Origin: an uncultured Ruminococcus sp.
GTDB lineage: Bacteria > Bacillota > Clostridia > Oscillospirales > Ruminococcaceae
Direction of reading: 5' to 3'
DNA length: 11,584 nt
Assembly: GCA_900540005.1 (NCBI GenBank)
Contig: UQEM01000075.1
Span: forward strand, 1 to 11,584
Numbering within the stretch: position 1 is the first letter of the stretch; every line of letters starts with the position of its first letter. The position numbers and the translations under genes were made by a program. Positions 5,787 to 11,584 of this stretch are shown piece after piece. Under the pieces are notes generated by a model. That model was not told where the DNA came from, made no database searches, and saw only the letters and a list, made by a program, of their open reading frames with translations.

Positions 5787-6707
5787 ATGAACATAGAAGT
5801 TACAAGAATCAACGCACAAATTCAGACAGATCCTGCAAAATTCGTCAAGGAAGTCAATGAGGACTACATCTACAGACTCAAAAAAATTGCGGACGACATA
5901 ATCGCTAACCGTGAACAGAAACCCGTTATCCTTATCTCAGGGCCTTCGGGTTCGGGTAAGACCACCACTTCTTTTCTTCTTGAAAAGCTGCTCGATGACA
6001 GCGGTCACCCAACACACACTCTTTCAATGGATAATTATTTCCGACCGCTTACGGAAAGTGAAAAGGCTCTTGCGGCTCTCGGAAAAATGGATCTCGAATC
6101 TCCCGACCGGGTTGACAAGGAACTCCTCAATGCGCAGATACACGCTATAAATATGGGCGAGGAGATCGAGATACCGCGCTATAACTTCAAAACATCTTCG
6201 CGTGACGGAAAAGGTACTCCCTTCCGCCGAAACAAGGACGAACTCGTTATCTTCGAGGGTATCCACTCGCTCAATCCCGATGTTATCACCGTGCCGGACG
6301 AGGAGCTGTGCAAAATCTACGTCAGCGTCCGCACCCGAATCACCTGTGGGGATATTATCCTCCACCCGTCAAAGGTTCGCCTTATGCGCAGAATGATCCG
6401 CGACAAGAACTTCCGCCAGCGCTCGCTGCGTGAAACCATGAATATGTACGACAGCGTTGAAGCAGGCGAAAACAAGTACATCATGCCATACAAGCACCGC
6501 TCGGACTACGATGTTGACACGTTCATGGCTTACGAAATGAGCGCTTACCGCGACCTTATTCTTCCTCAGCTTCGTGAGATGAATGACGTTGCCGAACTCC
6601 GTGACACTATCGGCGTTTTCGAGAACCTCTCGCCGCTTGCTCCCGAATATGTCACCCCTGATTCACTTATCTGCGAATTCGTGGGCAACGGTCAGTTTAA
6701 GTATTGA
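5787..6707 (+). CDS. Uridine kinase-family P-loop nucleoside kinase
   Basis: A 306-residue protein of the uridine kinase/phosphoribulokinase P-loop family. Walker A is GPSGSGKT (52-59). The substrate-side motif is SMDNYFRP (80-87), followed by ESPDRVD (104-110), IPRYNFKTSSR (129-139) and the Walker-B-like strand LVIFEGIHSLNP (153-164). The lid region is RRMIRDKNFRQRS (201-213), with the tail DYDVDTFMAYEMSAYR. It should phosphorylate a nucleoside, probably uridine or cytidine, in the cytoplasm. Many Clostridia encode a homologous kinase at the end of a protein of about 550 residues with an N-terminal TGS/threonyl-tRNA-synthetase-like region; only the kinase part is here, plus about 40 residues. 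AAAGGAG (5771-5777) precedes the ATG by 9 nt. It is first in a likely operon with the flippase (52-nt gap) and deoD. The substrate is inferred. Confidence 0.85.
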   Translation: MNIEVTRINAQIQTDPAKFVKEVNEDYIYRLKKIADDIIANREQKPVILISGPSGSGKTTTSFLLEKLLDDSGHPTHTLSMDNYFRPLTESEKALAALGKMDLESPDRVDKELLNAQIHAINMGEEIEIPRYNFKTSSRDGKGTPFRRNKDELVIFEGIHSLNPDVITVPDEELCKIYVSVRTRITCGDIILHPSKVRLMRRMIRDKNFRQRSLRETMNMYDSVEAGENKYIMPYKHRSDYDVDTFMAYEMSAYRDLILPQLREMNDVAELRDTIGVFENLSPLAPEYVTPDSLICEFVGNGQFKY

Positions 6708-6759
6708 CATCAACCGCGGCACTGCTGCAAAAACTATAAAATCACGGAGAGTTCAATAA

Positions 6760-8190
6760 ATGAATAAGTACAAAAAGCTTGCAATGAATACCATGGTATT
6801 CGCAATAGGCAGTTTCGGCTCAAAGATACTTGTCCTGCTGCTGACAAGACTTTACACGGGTCATCTCAGTCCTGCGGAGTCGGGCGTAAAAAATATGCTC
6901 GAACTTACCGCGCTCTTTCTACAGCCGATTTTTACATTTGCGCTTCAGGAATACCTTATACGTTTCGGTCTGGATAAAAATTATGACAAGCGCGAGGTTT
7001 TCACTACCTCCAGCACGATCACACTCGCCGGTATGGTGATAATGGCGTTCATTATCCCTATACTGCGGCTTATCCCAACCACCAACTTTGTAAAGGGCTA
7101 TACCGCGCTGCTGACAATTTACGTCATTACCTCGTCGCTGAGAATGCTTTGTCAGCAGTTCGTCCGCTCGCGCGATATGGTCAAGCTTTTCTCGCTTGAC
7201 GGTATCCTCGCGACCCTGACGCTGTTCACATTCAACCTCGTTTTCATTGCAAAGCTTGAATGGGGCGTAAAGGGCTTTATGCTCGCGGTTATCCTCTCCG
7301 ACCTTTGCTCTTCGATATTCCTCTTTACCGCGGCAAAGCTATGGGAGTTCCTTGACGCCCGCTGCTTCAACAAGGAACTTGGCAGAGAGATGATGCACTT
7401 TGCAACTCCGCTTATTCCGACTATCGTAATGTGGGCGATCACGAGTCTCTCCGACCGCCTCTTTATCAATCAGATGCACAGCGACCGTGTTCAGTTGGGC
7501 GAGGGCGCTGTCGGTATCTACAGCTACGCCAATCAGATACCGAACCTTATCTCGATGGTCTCGACTATTTTCTTTCAGGCGTGGAATATGTCCGCGATAA
7601 CAGAGAACGAATCCGCCGACAGAACACGTTTTTACAGCAGGGTTTACTCGGCTTATGAGGCTATCCTCTTTATTGCCTCGGCAGGACTTCTCCTGATGAT
7701 CAAGCCTGTTACCGCTATTCTCATCAACTCCTCGACCTACTCGGAATACGGCGATGTATACATCTACACGCCCATTCTCGTGATCGCCGTGCTGTTTATG
7801 AGCCTGAACCAGTTCCTCGGAAGTATCTACTCCGCAACCAAGCACACCCGCAACTCCTTCTGGACTGCGCTTGCTGCCTGCATTGTAAATCTTATCATGA
7901 ACTATTTTCTCATTCCCGAATGGGGAATCCAAGGTGCGGCTATTGCAACGCTCCTCAGCTACTACATCTGTTTCTGGCTGAGGATCGTCGATGCACGCTA
8001 CTATGTGCCGTTCAGTTTCAACGGCGGAAAGTCCCTGCTCAACACATTGGCGCTCGTTATCATGAGTTGGCTCACCATTTCAGCTCCTAAATTTTATATT
8101 CTCTGGGAGCTTATCATTGTGGCATTTGTAATGCTGCTTAATTATGAGGCTGTTATGGCTACGGTCAAAAAACTCCTCAAAAGAAGCTGA
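6760..8190 (+). CDS. MOP-superfamily flippase (polysaccharide/lipid-linked oligosaccharide exporter)
   Basis: A 476-residue integral membrane protein with about 12-14 hydrophobic segments spread over its whole length. The N-terminus KLAMNTMVFAIGSFGSKILV and the pattern LLTRLYTGHLSPAESGV are characteristic of Wzx-type polysaccharide biosynthesis proteins. So are the central PLIPTIVMWAITSLSDRLFI and GIYSYANQIPNLISM, and the late NLIMNYFLIPEWGIQGAA. Members flip undecaprenyl-linked sugars or related lipids from the inner to the outer face of the membrane. No glycosyltransferase or polymerase gene lies nearby, so the substrate cannot be read from context. MurJ-type lipid II flippases belong to the same superfamily, but the sequence looks nearer to Wzx. 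CGGAGA (6745-6750) is the ribosome site. It probably depends on the kinase promoter. Confidence 0.85.
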   Translation: MNKYKKLAMNTMVFAIGSFGSKILVLLLTRLYTGHLSPAESGVKNMLELTALFLQPIFTFALQEYLIRFGLDKNYDKREVFTTSSTITLAGMVIMAFIIPILRLIPTTNFVKGYTALLTIYVITSSLRMLCQQFVRSRDMVKLFSLDGILATLTLFTFNLVFIAKLEWGVKGFMLAVILSDLCSSIFLFTAAKLWEFLDARCFNKELGREMMHFATPLIPTIVMWAITSLSDRLFINQMHSDRVQLGEGAVGIYSYANQIPNLISMVSTIFFQAWNMSAITENESADRTRFYSRVYSAYEAILFIASAGLLLMIKPVTAILINSSTYSEYGDVYIYTPILVIAVLFMSLNQFLGSIYSATKHTRNSFWTALAACIVNLIMNYFLIPEWGIQGAAIATLLSYYICFWLRIVDARYYVPFSFNGGKSLLNTLALVIMSWLTISAPKFYILWELIIVAFVMLLNYEAVMATVKKLLKRS

Positions 8191-8225
8191 AACCATAAAC
8201 TATCTTAACCAAAGGAGGAATATCC

Positions 8226-8936
8226 ATGTCCACACCCCACAATAATGCAAAAAAAGGCGATATCGCCAAAACCGTTCTCATGCCCGGTGATCCGCTGAGA
8301 GCCAGATTCATCGCCGAAAACTATCTTGATTCACCCGTCTGCTACAATGAAGTCCGCGGTATGCTCGGCTTTACCGGAACATACAAGGGAGTTCCCGTTT
8401 CCGTTCAGGGCAGCGGCATGGGTATGCCGTCAATCGGGATATACTCGTGGGAGCTGTTCAATGAATACGAAGTTGAAAATATTATCCGCGTAGGTACGGC
8501 AGGAGCGGTTTCCGACAGCGTTGCTCTCCGTGATGTTATCATCGGCATAAGCGCAAGTACAAACTCCAACTACGCCTCACAGTATCGTCTGCCCGGAACC
8601 TACGCTCCGACCGCGTCGTGGCAGCTCATATCTGCCGCAGTCAAGGCTGCCCAAACCAAAGGCTGCACCTACCACGTCGGCAACATCTTCTCAAGCGATA
8701 CTTTCTATGACGACGCCAACAGCCTTGCAGAATGGCAGAAAATGGGCGTTCTCGGTATTGAAATGGAAGCTGCCGCACTCTACATGAATGCTGCTCGGTC
8801 AGGCAAAAATGCTCTTGCGATCCTTACTGTCTCGGACTGCCCGCTCAGAGGACTCTCAACGACCGCAGAAGAACGACAGACAAGCTTCCGTGATATGATG
8901 GAGATCGCTCTGGAAACGGCTTTAACGGTCAATTAA
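8226..8936 (+). CDS. deoD: Purine nucleoside phosphorylase, DeoD type
   Basis: A 236-residue protein, close to the 239 of E. coli DeoD and readily aligned from STPHNNAKKGDIAKTVLMPG to the C-terminus. Key positions are present: His5, the phosphate-binding Arg25 (GDPLRARFIA), Arg44 (EVRGMLGFTGTYKG) and Arg88 (NIIRVGTAGAV), the ribose-binding EMEAAA at 179-184, the catalytic Asp204 (TVSDCP) and Arg217 (TTAEERQTSF). It splits purine nucleosides with phosphate into free base plus ribose-1-phosphate and is normally a hexamer in the cytoplasm. AAAGGAGG (8211-8218) lies 7 nt before the ATG, an ideal ribosome site. It starts 35 nt after the flippase stop and is followed at once by a terminator, so it is the last gene of the unit. 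With the nucleoside kinase upstream it suggests nucleoside salvage. Confidence 0.95.
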   Translation: MSTPHNNAKKGDIAKTVLMPGDPLRARFIAENYLDSPVCYNEVRGMLGFTGTYKGVPVSVQGSGMGMPSIGIYSWELFNEYEVENIIRVGTAGAVSDSVALRDVIIGISASTNSNYASQYRLPGTYAPTASWQLISAAVKAAQTKGCTYHVGNIFSSDTFYDDANSLAEWQKMGVLGIEMEAAALYMNAARSGKNALAILTVSDCPLRGLSTTAEERQTSFRDMMEIALETALTVN

Positions 8937-8949
8937 TGCATTATATAAC

Positions 8950-8980
8950 AACAAGGGACGCTTAATGCGTCCCTTGTTTT
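8950..8980. terminator. Rho-independent terminator after deoD
   Basis: A 12-bp perfect stem, AACAAGGGACGC (8950-8961) with GCGTCCCTTGTT (8967-8978), has a TTAAT loop and ends in TTTT (8977-8980). On the minus strand the stem is followed by TTGTTGTT, so it could also stop transcription arriving from the DUF1963 gene. Confidence 0.9.
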
Positions 8981-8996
8981 ATGTGCGATGTTAAGT

Positions 8997-9027
8997 TTTA
9001 TCAGGGTGATAAATTGGAAGTTGTTTG
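8997..9027 (-). repeat. Intergenic module copy A (palindrome part only)
   Basis: A perfect palindrome, TTTATCA-GGG-TGATAAA (8997-9013), is followed by TTGGAAGTTGTTTG. The same block occurs in copies B and C, again just past the stop codon of a minus-strand gene. Here the adjoining promoter half seen in the other copies is missing and the deoD terminator region lies next to it. The block therefore marks the outer end of the array. Confidence 0.75.
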
Positions 9028-9038
9028 ATAAATAGTTA

Positions 9039-9863
9039 TTAGTCCAAATCGCAATCAAAGACCGCTTTGTCGAAATTGCGGTTCTTTAAATCTTCATCTG
9101 AAATAATCCAAAAGATATTCCACAGACAGCCAACACCAAAATCATATTGAAACAGCAGATGCGTTTTTTCGTCTACATTCGGAATATTGCCGCCCGTAGG
9201 ATAACCGAATAATTTGTTTCCGTTATACGAAAGGCATTCGATATCATAATCTGGAGCAACTTCTGCAAGACGGTCAAATTGGTTACAGTCAAGCACATAT
9301 CCAAGGGACTGATAATCTGTGGCGAGTTCAAACTCAACAGCTTTTTCCTCAAAAGCTTCTGTAAAATACTTTGTATAATATGGAACTGGCGGCACAGTTC
9401 TCTTTAAATCCGCCAGTTCGCCGTTGTACCAGATCACCTTGTGATAAGCCGAGTTCTCAGGGTCGTCAGCAACGCTTTCAACCCATTTGTCGGTTTCGTG
9501 AATTGAGTAAATTTCTCCGCTCCAGAAAAAATACAAAATACCCGTGTGTGGAAGCCTGTTTTCAATATCCAAGTCGGCAATGTCCGCAAGATTGATTTGA
9601 GCAACAAGCTGCATTGCTGATTTTTCGTACCGCTCAGTGTTATCTCCACGCTTGCAGGAATAGCCCGACATTGTGGGATATGGAATATCGGGCGGAAGGT
9701 CAGGAAAGCCACCGATTTTACTTGTGCCTTTTGCAATTACATTTCCCATATTCTTCACACGCATTTTAATAGTATTTTTTCGGTAGTCTTTAATACTTTC
9801 TGCAATATCAGTGTGTCCTTCTTTAATAAGAAATTCAACCAAATCAATTTCGGGCATTTTCAT
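9039..9863 (-). CDS. DUF1963 (YwqG-like) protein
   Basis: A 274-residue protein with the DUF1963/YwqG signature: SKIGGFPDLPPDIPYP (48-63), then AMQLVAQINLADIADLD (83-99) and GILYFFWSGE (108-117). Near the C-terminus HLLFQYD is followed by GCLWNIFWIISDEDL, the weakly conserved late block of the family. No signal peptide or membrane segment is present, so it is cytoplasmic. The biochemical function is unknown. Homologues occur scattered, sometimes beside polymorphic toxin systems, so an orphan immunity role is possible but unproven; no toxin gene is visible here. GGAGG (9870-9874) lies 6 nt before the ATG at 9863. The gene has its own promoter inside repeat copy B and runs convergently to deoD. 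It is clearly more AT-rich than the genes to its left, consistent with horizontal acquisition. Confidence 0.85.
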   Translation of the reverse strand: MKMPEIDLVEFLIKEGHTDIAESIKDYRKNTIKMRVKNMGNVIAKGTSKIGGFPDLPPDIPYPTMSGYSCKRGDNTERYEKSAMQLVAQINLADIADLDIENRLPHTGILYFFWSGEIYSIHETDKWVESVADDPENSAYHKVIWYNGELADLKRTVPPVPYYTKYFTEAFEEKAVEFELATDYQSLGYVLDCNQFDRLAEVAPDYDIECLSYNGNKLFGYPTGGNIPNVDEKTHLLFQYDFGVGCLWNIFWIISDEDLKNRNFDKAVFDCDLD

Positions 9864-9890
9864 CTTATACCTCCAAATTCATATTTATCG

Positions 9891-9984
9891 AAAAAAGCAA
9901 GTACCTTTTTCTCACAAGTAATTATATCATATCCTAACAGAAAAATCAAACGCATTAATATTTAATTTTTATCAGGGTGACAAA
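9891..9984 (-). repeat. Intergenic module copy B
   Basis: A direct repeat of copy C. Positions 9911-9951 are identical to 10764-10804 over 41 bases. The next 33 bases differ from copy C by about two substitutions and one indel, and the 20 bases at the other edge match at about 15 positions. It contains the promoter of the DUF1963 gene and the palindrome lying after the stop of the next gene upstream. Confidence 0.9.
9921..9949 (-). promoter_or_regulatory. Sigma-A promoter for DUF1963 gene (within repeat B)
   Basis: On the minus strand, TTGATT (9949-9944), a 17-nt spacer and TATAAT (9926-9921), with TGA before the -10 box as an extended -10. The predicted leader is about 50 nt. All these bases are identical in copy C. 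Confidence 0.75.
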
Positions 9985-10015
9985 TTGAAATTTGTTTTGC
10001 GTTTATGTTTTATGA

Positions 10016-10705
10016 TTAAAATTGACATCCGATAATTTTTCCGTCACTTCCACGAACCATAAGGAATGTTCCGTTTTCGTATGGCGTAATAAATCCAGTA
10101 CCATCTTCAAGTTTTCCCGATGGCATACATGGATATATATACCAAACATCCACTTCATCACAGTATTCAACATAGTATAACGGGGTAGTTCGTTCTGCAA
10201 TTGCAAGTTTTACTCCATTTTTAATTGTGTAATCTGCTTCAATGCTTTCAATAAAATTTTGACCCAATACTTCAATAAATATTTCTCTGGATTTTGAAAT
10301 TAAATCTTGTTCATCAGTTATTTCGCCTAAAGTACTGTTTTTAACTTTTGAGACTTCAGCTCTGAAAAATTCTATTTCGTTATCATAAGTAATGTGCTCA
10401 GTTCCGTTAAAAATATCGTAAGGTTCGTTAATATATCCGTTAAACACTTGATTGCAAACACATTCTATATCATTGAAGATCTGCTCACTTTCTTCAATGC
10501 TTTCATTTACGACAGGTGTTTCGGTCGTTATTTTCGTTGTTAAAGTTGTAGTAACTGTTGTAATAATCGATGTCGTATCAGAGGTAATCTGCCCAGTTAC
10601 TTCTGCTGTATTAGTGTCAATTTTACTTGAGGTGTTTTCTTTGTTATTGCATGAACAAAGAAATAATATTGACAATACTAATAATATATGTCTTGTCCAT
10701 TTCAT
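10016..10705 (-). CDS. Thr-rich lipoprotein with possible NTF2-like C-terminal domain
   Basis: A 229-residue protein I cannot assign to a named family. Residues 1-19 are a lipoprotein signal: basic MKWTRH, a hydrophobic stretch and lipobox LCSC with Cys19. A Thr/Ser-rich spacer follows (about 24-58, with clusters such as TTVTTTLTTKITTET), then a globular domain of about 165 residues. Its end, DEVDVWYIYPCMPSG, a Gly-rich segment, and LMVRGSDGKIIGCQF, recalls NTF2-fold immunity-type proteins; this is a visual impression only. The ATG at 10705 is chosen because the signal peptide begins there and AAGGGA lies upstream. The longer in-frame form would start at a TTG (10753) and put unrelated residues before the signal. 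It is transcribed from a promoter in repeat C and is flanked on both sides by near-identical repeats. Confidence 0.7.
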   Translation of the reverse strand: MKWTRHILLVLSILFLCSCNNKENTSSKIDTNTAEVTGQITSDTTSIITTVTTTLTTKITTETPVVNESIEESEQIFNDIECVCNQVFNGYINEPYDIFNGTEHITYDNEIEFFRAEVSKVKNSTLGEITDEQDLISKSREIFIEVLGQNFIESIEADYTIKNGVKLAIAERTTPLYYVEYCDEVDVWYIYPCMPSGKLEDGTGFITPYENGTFLMVRGSDGKIIGCQF

Positions 10706-10743
10706 ATTCTTCAATCCCTTAATACATGAATTATAACTTATAA

Positions 10744-10836
10744 AGAAAAGCAATCACCTTTCCCTCACAAGTAATTATATCATATCCTAACAGAAAAATC
10801 AAACACATAATATTCAATTTTTATCAGGGTGACAAA
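10744..10836 (-). repeat. Intergenic module copy C
   Basis: Direct repeat partner of copy B, offset by 853 bp. It holds the promoter of the Thr-rich lipoprotein. Its palindrome (10820-10836) lies 47 nt past the GGDEF stop codon. After the palindrome, GGAAGTTGTT (10839-10848) is shared with copy A. Confidence 0.9.
10774..10802 (-). promoter_or_regulatory. Sigma-A promoter for the Thr-rich lipoprotein (within repeat C)
   Basis: TTGATT (10802-10797), a 17-nt spacer and TATAAT (10779-10774), base for base the same as in copy B, with the TGA extended -10. Confidence 0.75.
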
Positions 10837-10883
10837 CCGGAAGTTGTTGGGTTCTTTACATAGATTAAATATCAATTTATAAA

Positions 10884-11539
10884 TCAAACTCGTCTTCTAT
10901 CTTTTCCTGTTCGTCTATAATATTCATCCTTATCTGCATACATCAACTTATCAGCCATTGCCTTAATTTCTTCAAAATTAAGTTCTATATGTTCTGAACA
11001 AACAACTACTCCCTTAGACACACTAAGTTCAGAAATAAGATTTCCCTGGAAGTTTTCAGTTAAATAATCGAATGTCTTAACTGCATCCTGTGCTTCTTCT
11101 CGCGTTCCTCTCAGTAATGCAACAAACTCATCGCCACCTAAACGATACGTCCTTCCAAGACCTGAGAATGCATTATCCATACACTTCGAAGCGCCAATAA
11201 TTAACTCATCCCCTGCTTCATGACCAATATTATCATTAGCTGCTTTTAAACCGTTCAAATCCATCATAATAAGAACGTATTCTATTAAGTTATTATTTTT
11301 CTTGATTATTTCACAGTCAACTTCAAACCCTCGTCTATTATATAAGCCTGTAAGCTCGTCCTTTATAGATGCTTCATATCTTCTGTTGTATGCATCCTTT
11401 GCCTTCTTCTCTCTCATACTAATAATAACAAATGAAGTTGCCATTATTAATACGTTTGCAATAAAGATTAAAACAATTGGAAGTATAATTTTATTTACAT
11501 CCAATTTAACAGGATTATTATCTCTTATTACTATATACC
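10884..11539 (-). CDS. GGDEF-domain diguanylate cyclase, 5'-truncated at contig end
   Basis: The visible 217 residues begin mid-protein. Reading upstream of the apparent TTG start at 11504, the frame stays open (YIVIRDNNPVK) to the last genomic base, so a sensor region is missing. One transmembrane helix (IILPIVLIFIANVLIMATSFVII) leads to a short linker and a complete GGDEF domain: DELTGLYNRRGFE, MMDLNGLKAANDNIGHEAGDELI, LGGDEFVALL and the C-terminal ADKLMYADKDEYYRRTGKDRR. Active-site and metal-binding residues are present, so it should make cyclic di-GMP from two GTP. The inhibitory RxxD site expected five residues before GGDEF is absent (SGLG there), so product inhibition through this site is unlikely. 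Membrane topology suggests an extracytoplasmic sensor domain upstream. It is the most distal visible gene of the AT-rich array. Confidence 0.9.
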
Positions 11540-11584
11540 CTGTCTCTTATACACATCTCCGAGCCCACGAGACTCGACGTCATC
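11540..11584. other. Illumina Nextera adapter plus i7 index (library artefact, not genomic)
   Basis: CTGTCTCTTATACACATCT (11540-11558) is the Tn5 mosaic-end sequence used in Nextera libraries. It is followed by CCGAGCCCACGAGAC (11559-11573), the rest of the read-2 side adapter. TCGACGTC (11574-11581) sits exactly where the 8-base i7 index belongs, and ATC (11582-11584) is the start of the flow-cell sequence. The contig was not trimmed at this end. Confidence 0.98.

Noticed and set aside
6703..6741. Separate promoter for the flippase (TTGACA near 6703, TATAAA near 6734)
   Set aside because: The spacing is about 25 nt, far from 17, and the TTGACA overlaps the kinase stop codon; expression from the upstream promoter is more likely.
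7339..7932. Minus-strand open frame of 197 codons inside the flippase
   Set aside because: It is an antisense reading of a clear membrane protein gene, without a promoter, ribosome site or recognisable domain.
8997..9013. Intrinsic terminator at the intergenic palindrome
   Set aside because: The stem is short and AT-rich and no T-tract follows it on either strand; the real terminator is at 8950-8980.
8997..10836. CRISPR array
   Set aside because: Only three repeat copies occur, of unequal length, spaced roughly 850-970 bp apart by genes, and no short uniform spacers exist.
9891..10836. Composite transposon or insertion sequence bounded by the B and C repeats
   Set aside because: No transposase or recombinase gene lies between the repeats, the repeats contain functional promoters, and no target-site duplication was seen.

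Overview
The window looks like a contig from a gut-type Clostridium-class Firmicute, most like Ruminococcus or other Oscillospiraceae. This rests on strong Shine-Dalgarno sites, consensus sigma-A promoters, a GerA-type germination receptor, Ser/Thr/Asn-rich lipoproteins, a cohesin-like domain and a Clostridia-style DUF1292 protein. I identified families by reading motifs; no search was run.

Layout. Positions 1-127 (minus) hold the first 42 codons of a response regulator cut by the left edge. Its promoter stands back to back with a plus-strand promoter that drives a small acidic DUF1292 protein (350-658) and probably a GIY-YIG nuclease-fold protein (701-1036). A perfect-consensus promoter (1097-1125) then drives a 330-residue lipoprotein whose C-terminal part reads like a cohesin fold with its halves in swapped order. 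A long hairpin terminator at 2194-2225 separates it from a convergent two-gene germination-receptor operon (minus, 4582 to 2227: GerA-type A subunit, then B-type permease, no C subunit). From 4725 to 8936 all genes are on the plus strand: birA, a uridine-kinase-family P-loop kinase with its own strong promoter, a MOP-superfamily flippase and deoD, ending at a terminator at 8950-8978. The kinase, flippase and deoD probably form one transcription unit. The kinase and deoD both suggest nucleoside salvage; the flippase is functionally unrelated.

From about 8990 to 11539 the character changes. The DNA is much more AT-rich (about 30 % GC in a sampled 60-base line, against about 57 % in one from the flippase), all genes are on the minus strand, and they look accessory: a DUF1963 protein, a Thr-rich lipoprotein and a GGDEF protein. 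The junctions between these genes carry a repeated module of roughly 95 bp. It combines a palindrome placed just after the stop of one gene with a sigma-A promoter placed just before the next. Two nearly complete copies (9891-9984, 10744-10836) and one palindrome-only copy (8997-9027) are present, giving a cassette-like array. This is the most unusual structural feature here.

The last 45 bases (11540-11584) are not genomic. They match the Illumina Nextera transposase-end adapter followed by an i7 index. The GGDEF gene is therefore cut by the true end of the biological sequence at 11539, and its frame is still open there. No rRNA, tRNA, CRISPR array or insertion sequence was seen, and no gene-free stretch exceeds 300 bases.
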